From positions 7,708,565 to 7,772,564 of the forward strand of contig JAKZAN010000001.1 in assembly GCA_023053545.1 (NCBI GenBank): a stretch of 64,000 nucleotides of DNA, read 5' to 3'. The first letter of the stretch is position 1, and each line of letters starts with the position of its first letter. The notes under the pieces are model-generated. The model saw only the letters and a program-made list of their open reading frames with translations. It made no database searches and had not been told where the DNA came from. Positions 15,795 through 27,700 of this stretch are shown piece after piece. The stretch comes from Lepidurus packardi. Lineage: Eukaryota; Arthropoda; Branchiopoda; Notostraca; Triopsidae. Made by a program: the position numbers and the translations under genes.

Positions 15795-18700
15795 ATGGCT
15801 ATGGGTGAAGATTTAGACGTTGAAGCTATGCTGGAAGCAGCTTACAAGGGCCAAAACAACAATAATGTAAGTCACTTTTGTTCTGATTCAAGCCTTAAAA
15901 GCTAATGATTGACTAGGACTAACGTCACCTGGACGTCTACTTTATTTATTATTGTTGTGTTTTGTATATTATAAGAACGGGAAGCTTGGCCATTAGTTTT
16001 GATTTCCCCCATATTTCCTTGTAGAGTTATGCGCACTTGTGCGTCAGTCTGGCGTTTTCAATCACTTGACACATGCACATGAGAGAAAACTGCTGTCGAG
16101 TCACAATCCAAGGTATTATACGTGGGTTTTAGCCCTAGGTTAGGTTAGCTTAGGGTACACAAGTGTAGCTATTGGCCTTCCGCAACCAAGGTTTTGGAAG
16201 TGAGTTGGTAGCTCATTAGACAGGGGTTAGAAGAGAAATGTTAGGCGAGGTTTGTTGATTATCTTCTCACATCTGCCTTTGTTGTCACCTCAGGTTGGAG
16301 GGCGACTGACCCAACAATTACGCCACCAAGAAAGAGCCCCTGCCATGAGCCTGAGCCTTTGCCAATCACAATCAAATTTCTTTAATTTTTGCATCCTCAT
16401 CGATTCTGTGTTTAGGTTTTTGCCATTCTCCTACGACGTACGAGACGGGCAAGCAGGTCAGGCTCAGGGTTAAGTTTACATACAAATAAGCACTTAGTTG
16501 TATCCTTGCAGATTCTATACTTGCTCACCTACTCCCCAAGTTTTGCTCGCATTGCTTGTGGCAGTAAGTACGGTCCTACTTACCCATGTGGATTTGGATG
16601 TGCCGTCCTCGAGAACAGTATGGTTCTAATTTACAAATTGTTTTCTTTTTCTTTCTTTGGATACCCTCCCATTTTATTATACCCACCTTCGCGCAACCTC
16701 AAAACATGGAAATTAATTTTTCTGCTCCCTAAAATTGAACCCCATCCAAACCCGTCATAAACCAATCGAAAATTCCGCTGTGTATGGATATCTTCCCAGG
16801 CCCAAGACGAAGCTGATACCGGACATAATGGTCACGAGGGCTCCGGTGATGATTCGCGCGGGTAATTATCATTTTCAGCATGTGGCTTCTTAATGGAAAG
16901 TGAATAATATTTACTTGATTTGTAGATCTCGGGAAGGAGATCGCGGGAAGGATCGGGACAAGCGCGAACGTGACCGAGAGAAGGATGGTGATAAACCCCG
17001 TGAACGAGACAAGGACAGGGATCGTGATCGGAACCGTGATCGAGATCGGGACCACAAAACGTCAGATAGGGACAGAGATCGCCGGGACAGAGATAAAGAC
17101 AAGGATCGGAATAAGGATTCGGATCGGAATAAGGATTCGGATCGGAATAAGGATTCGGATCGGAATAAGGATAAAGACCGCGAGCGCGATAAGGATCGCC
17201 ATCGTGAAAAAGATCGGGACAAAAAACGCAGTCGAAGTCGCAGTCGAGATCGCTTCCGTGGACGCAGCCCACGAAGGGGGTTCGGAGGCGGGAGATTTGG
17301 TAGACGTATGTCTCCCTCACCAAGCAGCAAGTATGATTCTGGCTTTTATATCATGCACTTCCACCCCCTTTTTATTATTATTAAAAACATGTACTTTTCT
17401 TAGTCGAAAACCTGGTCCAGATTTGACCCCTGAAGAACGTGATGCCCGTACAGTATTTTGTATGCAGTTAGCGGCTCGTGTCCGTCCCAGGGACTTGGAA
17501 GAGTTTTTCTCGTCAGTGGGCAAGGTAGATTACAACTTTTCGTTTGTTATTATTTTATTTATAGTTATGCTGTTCATAGTTTGTTATTTGTCATTAACCA
17601 TATGGTGATATTTTTTTTCGTAATGATTAATGAAACGCTTCTAGATCAGGGACGTTCGTCTAGTTATTGACAACCGCACCAGGCGTCACAAGGGCGTGGC
17701 CTATATCGAGTTTTTTGAGAATGAGACAGTACAGCTGGTAATGGCACTATTTTATTTCGTGTAGATTTCTCCCCATGAACGTAGAGGGAGGCATAAAGGG
17801 CAGTACAACTCTGGAACTCTTCGTTTTCTTATTTTGAATTGAGAAAAGAGGGAAAACGTATTGGTTTTCTGGATAGTGCTCACAAAAACTTATAGGCATG
17901 TTTCTTTTCTCTGTCTCTTTGACGACGGTAGGTCAGAGATGTCCGTCTCATCACGTGCAACAAGACGCGCCGCTTCAAAGGCGTGGCCTACGTGGAGTTT
18001 TTCGAGCAGAAATCCGTCACTTTAGTACGTAAAAGTTAAGAAAAAAAATAAGGAAGTGGTTTCAAAACAGGATTTTTTTTTGGAGACAAAAAGAATTCCT
18101 GTTTTGGAGTTCTCTGGCCTCCCTCCATGCCTGCTTTTATGTTTTTCGTTATGTTTAATTCATAAAAAGGCCGATGACTAATTTGGAACTTGTGTAAAGG
18201 CTTTGGGCTTGAGTGGAGAGAAGCTGTTGGGCATTCCAATCGTCGTGCAAGTCACACAAGCTGAGAAGAACCGTCTGGCAGCTGCGGCTGCTGCGCCTTC
18301 ACAGAACTCGTATGGCCGTGGCAATACGCAAGGTCCAATGCGTTTATACGTGGGTTCTTTGCATTACAATATCTCTGAGGACATGTTGCGGGGCATTTTT
18401 GAACCTTTCGGCAAGATTGAGCAATTGGTTTTAATGATGGATAGCGAAACCGGACGTTCCAAAGGCTATGGCTTTGTTACGGTAAAATCAAACATAAGAA
18501 TAACCTTAAAAAGATAAACATATTCTGCAACTTTAACTCTATGCAACAGTTTCGGCATTACGAAGATGGAAAGCGGGCTATGGAACAACTGAACGGGTTT
18601 GAGTTGGCCGGGCGCCCTATGCGTATTAGTTACGTAACAGAACATCGGACTGACGGGTACGGAGGGGGCGGTTCTTTGGATACAGACGATATGGATCGGG

Positions 18701-19206
18701 CTGGCTTACCTTTGGGTGCCACAGGACGTTTGGCTTTGATGGCAAAATTATCTCAAGGCACTGGCATGGAAATACCTGTGGCTGCTGCCAACACTTTGAG
18801 CTTGGGTAGCGTGGCAGCAGCTAAAGCTGCAGCTGAAACTGCGGCTGCCCAAGCGCATGTCCACACAGCACCGCCTATTTCAACACAATGTTTTTTGCTG
18901 GCTAACATGTTCGACACCCGCACTGAAAGTGGACACAATTGGGATGAGGAAATCGCAGATGATGTCATTGAAGAATGTACCAAACATGGCGGTGCTTTGC
19001 ACGTCTTTGTTGATAAGACTTCCGGACAAGGCCACGTATATGTCAAATGTCCCACTGTAGCGGCGGCCGTCGCATCAGTTCAGGCATTACATGGACGGTT
19101 TTTTGCTGGACGAGTTATTACGGCTGCTTATGTACCCGTAGCCAATTATCACACCTTGTTCCCCGAAGCTGCAACAGCCACGAAAACTTTGAATACCAGC
19201 CGGTAA
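15795..19206 (+). CDS. RBM39: RNA-binding protein 39 (CAPER/HCC1), splicing factor and coactivator
   Basis: Exons 15795-15866, 16800-16861, 16926-17330, 17404-17524, then one of two alternative exons (17645-17737 or 17932-18024), 18200-18481 and 18550-19206; 563 residues. The N-terminus GEDLDVEAMLEAAYK matches the start of RBM39. An Arg/Asp/Lys-rich RS-like tract fills about residues 46-170. LTPEERDARTVFCMQLAARV opens RRM1, MRLYVGSLHYNISEDMLRGI opens RRM2 (RNP1 KGYGFV), and the C-terminal U2AF-homology RRM (DVIEECTKHGGALHVFVDK ... GHVYVKC) binds splicing factors through UHM-ULM contacts. It works in 3' splice-site choice in the nucleus. The first coding intron (933 bp) is long for this gene; a 213-bp intron separates RRM2 halves. 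Confidence 0.95.
17104..17175 (+). repeat. RBM39: 18-bp in-frame tandem repeat in the RBM39 RS-like tract
   Basis: GATCGGAATAAGGATTCG is repeated three times exactly from 17104 and a fourth time partially, encoding DRNKDS units. Because the unit is a multiple of three, copy-number change keeps the frame. Confidence 0.85.
17645..17737 (+). CDS. RBM39: RBM39 alternative exon A (RRM1, beta2-beta3)
   Basis: 93 nt, phase 0 at both ends, acceptor TTCTAG and donor GTAATG. Encodes 31 residues: IRDVRLVIDNRTRRHKGVAY, then IEFFENETVQL. This is the part of RRM1 carrying RNP1 (KGVAYIEF). It occupies the same place as exon B and both would join FSSVGK to ALGLSGEKLL. Confidence 0.9.
17932..18024 (+). CDS. 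RBM39: RBM39 alternative exon B (RRM1, beta2-beta3)
   Basis: 93 nt, phase 0 at both ends, acceptor GGTAG and donor GTACGT. Encodes VRDVRLITCNKTRRFKGVAY, then VEFFEQKSVTL, identical to exon A at 20 of 31 positions with no gap. Known RBM39 proteins have a single copy of this segment, so the two should be used one at a time. Confidence 0.9.
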
Positions 19207-19438
19207 AAAAATTACATATATTCTTTTAATATTTTCATTTCCTACTAGCGGTATGAACATGCCTGAAGGGAAAGACTTGGTTAGAATGTTTGTATCATTT
19301 TGTGCTTAGGATGTACGTGGCTCCGTTGATTTCATAATAGAGCACATTGAATTTGATGTCTGATTTTACTCTTATACTGTATATTTTCATTTAAACATTG
19401 CCGTACAAGTTCATAAAGCTTATTTAGTTGATAATATA
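19207..19438. other. RBM39: RBM39 3' UTR
   Basis: AT-rich sequence after the RBM39 stop, ending at the MITE copy that starts at 19439. No clear AATAAA seen; variant signals are possible. Confidence 0.4.
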
Positions 19439-20196
19439 AAGTAGATGCCGCTATTTACGATAACTGGTTATTAGAATCAGACGCTTTATGGATTCAGATT
19501 TAAAGGACCGGTTCAAAATGATAAAATTCGTAGTATTTTAATCTGTTATCAAATCACACTTTCAGATATTAGAATCAATTTAGAAAGAATCTTCATATGT
19601 ACCAGTAACGAAACTACAGTAGTCGTTGGTACGTGGACTTTCCATATTGATCAATGACATTGCTTTTACGTCGTGTTGAGCAATGCGTTCATTTCCAGCT
19701 TATTACTACGCTTAGGTCGAAATCCCTTCTCCCCGGTCAATTAAACGAACAGGTTATTCAATTGAAAGACCAGCTCCTTTAATTGACAGGGAAAATTTGA
19801 AGAGGTATCGTGTTGAGAACCCTACCTAAGTGTAGGAGTAGACTTCAAAGGCGCAGTGTTAGTTGTGTTTTAGACGTGTGCTTATATAAAAATAGCGACG
19901 AACAAGAAAAGAGTTGAGTTAAATTGTAAAGCGAAGTTGCGGTTCATTCAAATTTATGACAAGTTAAATTTTAAAAGACTTGCCAGAAAAGGTAGCACCC
20001 GTTAGAAGTTCCTCAGTCATCTGTATAAAAAAATTGTTGGAAAACCGTTACTAAATAAAGAATAGTGGGTGATACTGAATCTAGAAAAAGGAAGCGTGGA
20101 AAAGTGTAAAAAAAGCATATTTTCGGTTTTTAGAATCTCCGCTTAATAAAAATAATATTCACTTGATACACGCCATCAAATAAGCGGCATCTACTG
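19439..20196. mobile_element. Pogo-like MITE, copy 1
   Basis: The right end, read inward, is CAGTAGATGCCGCTTATT; the left end is AAGTAGATGCCGCTATTT, an inverted match. TA (19437-19438) precedes the left end and TG follows the right end, a one-base decayed TA duplication. It aligns, in inverted orientation, over most of its length with the copy at 34892-35679; shared blocks include ATCGTGTTGAGAACCCTACC and AGTGTTAGTTGTGTTTTAGA. TA targets and CAGTA...CGCTTA ends are typical of pogo/Tigger relatives in the Tc1/mariner superfamily. No transposase frame. Confidence 0.8.
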
Positions 20197-20280
20197 TGTC
20201 TATCGACAATAAAATATCTACGTCTGTTGACGTGAAAGAAACAGAAAAAGATGGAAAAATATTTCTTTAAAAAAAAAGAT

Positions 20281-20353
20281 CGCCCGATGAGGGACTTGAA
20301 CCCTCGACCTTAGGATTAAAAGTCCCACGCTCTACCGACTGAGCTAACCGGGC
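20281..20353 (-). tRNA. tRNA-Lys (anticodon UUU)
   Basis: On the minus strand from 20353 to 20281, 73 nt. The acceptor arms GCCCGGT and ATCGGGC pair fully (one G-U) with discriminator G. The A box TTAGCTCAGTCGG, anticodon loop CTTTTAA with TTT, and B box GGTTCAAGTCC are all present. A run of T residues follows directly on the transcribed strand, a good Pol III terminator. No intron. Confidence 0.95.
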
Positions 20354-20626
20354 TTAGTGAAAGCTACCTTAAAAGACTAATCAAATTTGTGTGGATTGGC
20401 TCCGATTGCTCTGGTTACAAAATATCCGTTGAGAAATTGCGACAGGCGTGACCTATTAAGATTCGTTAATGAAAAATTTTTATTGATTCTAACCATGGTA
20501 TATTTGATATTTTAATAATGTATAGGGGTTTCCAGTGACTTAAAAACAAACCCCGAATTCTTGGTCATGTGCCACGCGATGGAAATTCTTCAACTAGGAA
20601 TGGGTTTGCATTTATTTATTAGGTTA

Positions 20627-20889
20627 CGTGAGACCCACTGTACGTACAAATGAGTTTTGCAATTTAAGTGGTGTGTCTTGACCCATTAGATTGTTGTTGT
20701 GCTTGATGGAATGCGATTTGTATTCTGTTCCTTTGCCGATGAAATTTGAACCTCCGATATAACCAACAGAAGTTCTTCGAGTTGGCTCATACCACGGCTG
20801 TTTTCTCGCAACGTTGGACCTCCACAGCTCAGAGAAGCAAAGCTCAACGTGCTTCAAATTCCACTCTATCAAATCAAGGCAGGTAAGTG
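20627..20889 (-). CDS. Possible last exon of an unidentified small gene
   Basis: On the minus strand a polypyrimidine-poor acceptor (TTTGATAG) opens a frame whose residues include WYEPTRRTSVGYIGGSNF and ends LTstop, followed within a few bases by overlapping AATAAATAAA. The combination of acceptor, open frame of about 80 codons and immediate poly(A) signals looks like a real terminal exon. A candidate upstream exon would start near 21079 (MYDIVSSLCCKT, GTATGT donor). I do not recognise the protein; it could also be chance. Confidence 0.3.
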
Positions 20890-21299
20890 ATACGTATTTC
20901 AGGAACCAAATCCTTTGCCTATAAAAGTTTCATCAACCTTCAGAATACGTGTTTCTATGATAAGATAAGCTCATTGCTGACTTTCCGTTGGGATCAGGCA
21001 TAGCCCTCAGGGCTTATCTTTTGTAAAAGAAACATACATACCTGTTTTGCAACAAAGCGAACTAACAATGTCGTACATTTTTTAAGAACAATGCAGGAGG
21101 AGCCTTAATATCTCGATTTCCACAGATTGCTGTTTACTTGCTATACTGCAGCGATTATGTTGGACCAGTTCATTGTAGCTATTCCAGCTAAAAAGTAGGG
21201 GGGGAACTGAGCTACTTCAATAAATACCGAAATCGGAATGTTGACTTGGTTATATATTTGTCAGACTTAAAAAGCATTATTTCAATGATCCAATCTAAC

Positions 21300-22875
21300 A
21301 TGATTTGCTTGTTCAGAGAAACGACAACGTATTCCTGGGCTGGTTTCAAAAATTCACTACGATGTTGCGACTTCAACAGCCATGAGCTATGGAAGTGCTT
21401 GCTAGCAGAATTCATTGGCACTTTGTTTCTCGTGTTTTCTGGCTGTGCTGCATGTTCTGAAGGTTGGAACGAATCCTACTCGCCAACAATGGTTCAAGTG
21501 GCTCTTTGTTTTGGTATCACCGTCGCTACCATGGCGCAGGTAACATTTGAAACCTAATCATTAGTGGTATTTCGGTGAAGAAGTTTTACAACATTATTTA
21601 CATCAGTAATTCGAAGATTATAAAATGACTTACCTGCCCTTACAATATCAGTTGATAAATCGCAACTTACGTTTCTCTTTTAGCTTTCGGGTAAAACAAG
21701 ATTGTATTAGAATTGATTGACGGTTTGAATTGCAACTAAATGAGAGTAGGATTAGCCCTTGAATGAAACTAGCCATACAGATTTTTAACAAATGCTGTAA
21801 TTTGGAAGTAATGCATTTACTAATTGGCTGATTTACAGGCGATTGGTCATATAAGTGGATGCCATATCAACCCGGCGGTAACTACGTCGATGATGCTGGT
21901 AGGCAAGATTACGGTGCTGAAAGGACTAGCTTATGTTATTGCACAATGCACAGGTGGTATCGCAGGAGTTGCTGTTTTGCAGGTAAAATGAGTGCACTTG
22001 ACTTGTACTGGAGTTGTAAAACATACCTGTCGCTGTATTATTACCCGTTATTAAAATTACCCGTTTTTCGCCATTGTCGTAGATTTTGACACCTCCGGAA
22101 TTTCGCAGCACTTTAGGCTTTACGGAGCTGCACAACAAAGTGACACCATCGCAGGGGTTTGGTATCGAATTTTTCGCTACGTTTATGCTTGTGCTAATCA
22201 TCTGCAGTGTATGTGACGAAAATCGCACGGATATTGGAGGATTAGCCCCCTTAGCCATAGGCTTTACTGTGTCGTCACAGGTTTTGGCTATTGTAAGTAT
22301 ACGTGCTTTATATTAGTTTTTTTTTAGGCATTTCTGATAAGCCGCCATTTATAGCGTTTTTACACTTGAAGCATGTTGTGTGATTTTTGTTTAAATTCCG
22401 GTGCCTTTCCTTTCAAAACCTATAAAATGTTGATTATCTTCTTAAAAACTTATAACATAGCTTCCAGTTTCAAAACCGTAAAAAAATAAGGGCGCTGGAT
22501 AGATGATGAGAAACGCAATCATACTTTATTTTGTTATGGAGTATTAAAGCACATTGCTGCGTTTCGGTCGATATTCGCCTGTACTATTAATGTGTCCGTA
22601 ATTATTAATTGCAGGGAATGTATACTGGAGGTAGCATGAATCCAGCGCGATCGTTAGGTCCTGCAGTGATTCTTAACAAGTGGAGTTGCCATTGGGTATG
22701 TTACGTTCTTTTAACAATATTGAACCCACATTAAGACCTTGATTTTAAAATTTGGCTCCATTATATCGGTCACGTTATTATTTTATTGCTTCAGGTGTAT
22801 TGGGTTGGTCCCGTCATTGGCGGTGGTGCATCTGCATTAGTTTACCAACGGGCTTTTGCAGCTCCTAGCAAATAA
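21300..22875 (+). CDS. Aquaporin, upstream tandem copy
   Basis: Exons: first (ends 21539, start uncertain), 21839-21982, 22083-22292, 22615-22695 and 22795-22875. It has the aquaporin plan: [13 protein letters not shown] helix 1, [13 protein letters not shown] with the first NPA, and [18 protein letters not shown] with the second NPA and selectivity-filter Arg. It shares every intron position and phase with the copy at 24743-28291. Two things are odd. The residue aligned with the downstream copy's start Met is Thr (ACG), so translation must begin upstream, either at an in-frame ATG (21246, 21285 or 21300, in sequence I would otherwise call intron) or in an unseen exon. The C-terminus stops at APSK, where the downstream copy goes on for a further 33 residues. 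Function would be transport of water or small solutes across membranes. Confidence 0.85.
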
Positions 22876-24742
22876 GTGCTGCTGAACCTGTTGACGAAGG
22901 GCGGGATGCATTACCTGTATAACTTAATACGGGATAAGCGAACGTAAGGTGATTGCGGACGGGACCCAGCCCTATTTAACGTACAGAGGCCGAGGTAACA
23001 TTCCCGTTCCCGCTCCCCTCCCTGTCAGCACAAACAACACGAGCATATGTAAACTCTATACTGAATCAACACGTGACGATTCATCCGACTTTTTCAGTCT
23101 CGTCGTTATGGTAATAGTGCTGTTTAGCTTTACCTTGTCCTCCTCGAACTACTCTTGTTATCGAAGTGCTACTTGTTTGTAAAACTTAATGCCAAGTACA
23201 AAATCCTGTCTTCAAAAGGTCGTTATCTTGTAGCATATCTGGTCAGTCTCTAACGTACGGTAGCTACCTTTTGTTGGGAAGTGAAAAATATTGAATTGTT
23301 CTTTTATTGTGACACTAGCACGGTAATTACTTCAAGTGATTACTAGATTATAGCTTTGATTAGGGCATAAAGTTTCTTGAAAACACTATTGGAATAGGAA
23401 TCATGAGGTGTTTGAAGTTATATTATGATAAGGATGATGAATCATAATTTATGAAGTTGAAGCAGTCTTTGCTAGCATATACTGACGCCAAAGTTTGTAA
23501 ATTCAAGGTAATGTAATTTATTCTCCGCTAGTGCAATTTAATTCAAACGCATTAACATGTTCTACTACATTCGGGGTGAATGAGTTTCTACTAGACATGT
23601 CTGTTGACGTCGAAATGATGCAAGTTCGTTATGTATGCTCGTCTGGTGGGACCGGAATGAGCGTCATAGAAGCTCTGCGAAATCCATCGAGACTTTTTTA
23701 GAGAGGAGTTCCTTTCAGTTTTACACCAGCTCTACCTGTTTACACCGGCTCTACCTGTTTCCGGCTCCTTTTTGGACTTAAGCTACAGGGAACTCCTTGC
23801 CTTGGCCGCACACCTGTGGTCTTTGGAGTAACGTGAGAATTACCTCAGTCTTAGCTTCAGTGGCATTGAAGCAACAAGAAAGCCGAGAGGGGAAACAGAA
23901 AGTTTATTCGTGAAACGTTATTTGTGTTTATCCAGTCAGAGGAAATGCCAGATTCTTGCTGCAACTGTCCTTGCCAGCACAGAAGGTAAAGCGTCCAAAA
24001 GCAAATGATTTATCTCCCGAACATTCCAAAGCGGGTGTAAAGCACTAAGGCTCGGGATTTGGGTCACTTAGTAGATAACGCATGTGTCTGTGAAGAAGCT
24101 AGCGATTGCCCGTTTCACTGCTAATCTAAACATCACTTTACCTTTGGTCATATTACCGGTTTTAGTCGCTTTGGAAACATTCATTTTCGAGCTTGGGGGG
24201 TCTCTTTAGTCTTCTAACGCCTATATATATATATATATCGATGTCTATGCGAGAAAAATATAAGGCTGCTGGCTCGAATTAACAACGTTATCTTCTCGCT
24301 GCAATCCCCATCGTCAAAAGTCCACATCAATTTCCCAACTTGCCTAGAACAGTTCAGCACGAAGACGCGACTTTGTTTGCTAAAACGTTGTCTATAATCT
24401 CAGTCGTACCCAGATTTTCTGGCTTATACCGCTCCCTGTTTCGGGGTTAGCGAGAGTGTTTAAGCTTTTACTAAAAACCAGCTTGGCCTTATTGGTATAT
24501 TCCAGTCCATATATTCCTCTGCTTTTTCAACCTTCTACCTTTAATAGTTTGCCCATCCCATTTTGCCTTGTGCAGTAGTAGTGGTATTGTCTCACCGTAA
24601 ATACCCATGTCCATGTGGTTTCGTGAGTGCCCCATCCCCATTACTGTTTTAGCATTGCTTCAAGCTAGTCGTGTATATCACTCAACTTATTTCAATCTTT
24701 GTAACTTAAAAAAAATCTATTTATTTCCATTGCTGTAGAAGA
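22876..24742. other. Region between the two aquaporin genes
   Basis: The first 100 bases after the upstream aquaporin stop resemble the coding tail of the downstream copy (shared GCGGACGGGACC / GCGGACAGGACC) but are full of stops. Later sequence has two near copies of ACACC(A/G)GCTCTACCTGTTT at about 23720-23762 and a (TA)n run at 24222-24238. The acceptor GCTGTAG ending at 24738 indicates a non-coding first exon of the downstream aquaporin somewhere upstream. No other gene seen. Confidence 0.4.
24222..24238. repeat. (TA)n microsatellite
   Basis: Uninterrupted TA repeat of about 8 units between the aquaporin genes. Confidence 0.9.
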
Positions 24743-27700
24743 ATGGGTGGCTGGGATAGTATGAAGAACGTGTTTGGCTGCGGCGAGTTCAATAATGGTG
24801 AAGTGTGGAAATCCCTATTGGCGGAATTCATTGGCACGTTGTTTCTCGTACTCATTGGTTGTGCGTCATGTTCACAAGGTTGGAATGAATCTTATTCGCC
24901 AACAATGGTTCAAGTGGCCCTTTCCTTCGGTGTCACCATTGCCACAATGGCACAGGTAAGAAAAAAGAAAGACAACTTTCCAAGTTGAAAACGTATCCTT
25001 CTTGGACATTTGCATAAGTGAGGCTTTCCTACTCCAAGAAGTGAAAAATAACGGGAGGAAATCAGCTTCTTGATTAGAATTTCCTTTATCTCTTAAAACC
25101 CCAGCGTCTGCTGATTAGTCTGAAACCAAAGATTTGTGGCTGGCTGTAAGTGAACCATCCCTGAGGAAAATCACTTAAATGAAGCGAAAGCTATAAATTA
25201 CATTTGCGCACAATTTTTTGGATTATCTATATAGGTTATGCCAAGTACTAAAGGACAATTTGTTATTGAGTGCAAAAGGGAACGAGATGAGCAGAGCTTG
25301 CGTATAGGAGAGACAGGGTCCCAACAGTGCAGGAAACATTGAATCTTTTTTATTTGACCTTGTTTGCAAAACCAAGGGTAAAACTGTAACGTAGAAGTCA
25401 AAACAAGTTGCTTTATTTCATATGTAAATCAGTTGGCCAAATGGCCGTGCGCCCATTCACTATAAGAGGTAAAAATCCCTAAGGGTTTATTTGCGATTAT
25501 GATCATCTAAATCTCCATGTCCCATAAACTGCGACCGGCTCACTTTTCTACGAAGCTAAAACTACGTAAGCACGGACAAGGACAAGGACTCTGGCTGAAG
25601 CGGATAGGTTTTAATAATTCTGCCTGTGCTCCCTCTCTCTCTCACAGCTCGATCCTAGAGTCTCGTACTCTCATATTTGCTTTATTCAGTATATGTCTGA
25701 AGTCCGGTATAGAACTGCCCTTCCAATATAACAGCATAAATTCTGAGCTTTTAGCGTTGTCACATAGCAACAAGCATTGCTCGGAATTGTCTGGGGAAAA
25801 GAACCGTGCGACCGCAGTTAGATCACCGCCAGACGAATACAGCTGACCATGACTTTTTCCTACAGGCTTACTCCCGTTATTTAGGAACAATGCTATACGA
25901 ACAAAAAGCCACGTATGATTCTTGCGTTTATGGTCAGAATCGGGAGAAAGTTGCATTAGTGGGCGAACAACGTAAAATATGGCAGCAAGGCGTGTAGGCA
26001 ATTATGGTTTCGGAAAAAGGTAATCAGAAGCATGCTCTGTTTAGCATACGTTGCTGTGCTATATAAAAGCCATTCGATTTTTCCTCAATTTTGGAGACAA
26101 GTCGTAAAGCCCTTAGCTATCGTTTGTCATTAAAGTAATTTAACGGTGAAAACCGGGACGTTCAACTCGACAAAATCTTTTATACCTTCGAGCAGACCTC
26201 TGCGAACACTTTGTTTCCATCGCACCACACCAAACGAGGTTGCTATGAAGCCTTAAGGGTCCTAGAGGGTGTACAAACGTGAGACCTGGCATGCAAATTA
26301 GCTAGCTGTAATAACCCAGAAAGCTTGTATGAAAACGCTAAACAAAAAGTTCGTAACTTTTTTGGTGGTCTCAAAAGTTGTCTAATTTTTTATGTTTTTT
26401 TTTTTTGCTTATAATTATAGTCGATTGGCCACGTCAGCGGATGTCATATCAATCCCGCAGTTACAACATCGATGATGATGGTTGGCAAGATCTCTGTGTT
26501 GAAGGCTCTTTTCTACATCGCAGCCCAATGTGTTGGAGCTATTGCCGGAGCTGCTATTTTGCAGGTAATGATAGCCTAGTTTTTCTCCAACTTGGTACAC
26601 TGCTGTATCATCGTACGAAGCCTTTTAATCATTTGCGCTGGTGTTCTGGAAGAATATGCAGGGCGTTAACAGATAAATGGTCAGTCTTTAGGAGGGCCCA
26701 CATATGTACCATCCGTGATTACAGATTGTTAAAACTTGATGCAGCAATAATTTGGTGTAACGGACTGTACTCTTGTTGTTTTCTTTTATGGAATGCTTAT
26801 AGCAATAAAATTTGATAATATGTCGTCATCATTTGTGCTCTTTAGGGGTATTCCCTGAGTAATTGGATACTAAAGACTTTTTTTCTTTCGTTTTGTTTGC
26901 ATTTGCAGGCCCTGACACCTGTGGAGTTCCACAGTACATTAGGCGTTACAGAATTACATCCCAAGTTATCAGCCACCCAAGGTTTTGGTGTCGAGTTTTT
27001 TGCCACTTTCACGCTGGTCCTCATCGTCAATGGCGTTTGCGATGAAAATCGCAATGATATCAAAGGTTCCGCTCCCTTGGCCATCGGTCTCACCGTTACC
27101 ACGCAAATTCTGGCTATTGTAAGTTTTCACATTTTAATTCTAAATATCATTGCAAGTGCTTTTCATTGCGTTTTACTGGTTTCCTTGCACAAAAGTGTTA
27201 CACCAGGCCCCCTTTAAAACATGCCCTCGCACTAATGAGCCCTCACCCAGAATCGTGCTGGGATAGACGAGTTACGTATCCAGTGTTTGGGGTGTATAAA
27301 AGCGACGAGATATAACGCTCACGGGATCTGTCCCCTGTTGTCAGGCCGCTTGGCAGTGCTTCTGCATATTCTGAACTCATAGGGGCAAACTGCTGCCAAG
27401 ACGTTCACTCAATTGTGTGCAAAATCGCTTTAATAACAAATTATGCTTCTTGTTCTAGGGAATGTACACAGGAGGAAGCCTGAATCCTGCACGGTCCTTG
27501 GGTCCAGCCGTAATACTCAACAAATGGGATAATCATTGGGTGAGTCTTTCACGAATCTCCGCCCTGTACCTCTGCTATTTCCTACATTGTTGTCATGTTT
27601 GAAACAAAGACAGCTGTTATAGCGAGCGATTGGAGGTGCCTAGGGCGTTGGCAAAACTCTAAAGTTCACGAAGCTGTTATAGTAAATAGTAGCGTGAGAC

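Noticed and set aside
16832..17330. Long open frames opposite and out of frame to the RBM39 RS-like tract
   Set aside because: They mirror the repetitive coding sequence (SRS, SLF repeats) and are shadows of the real exon.
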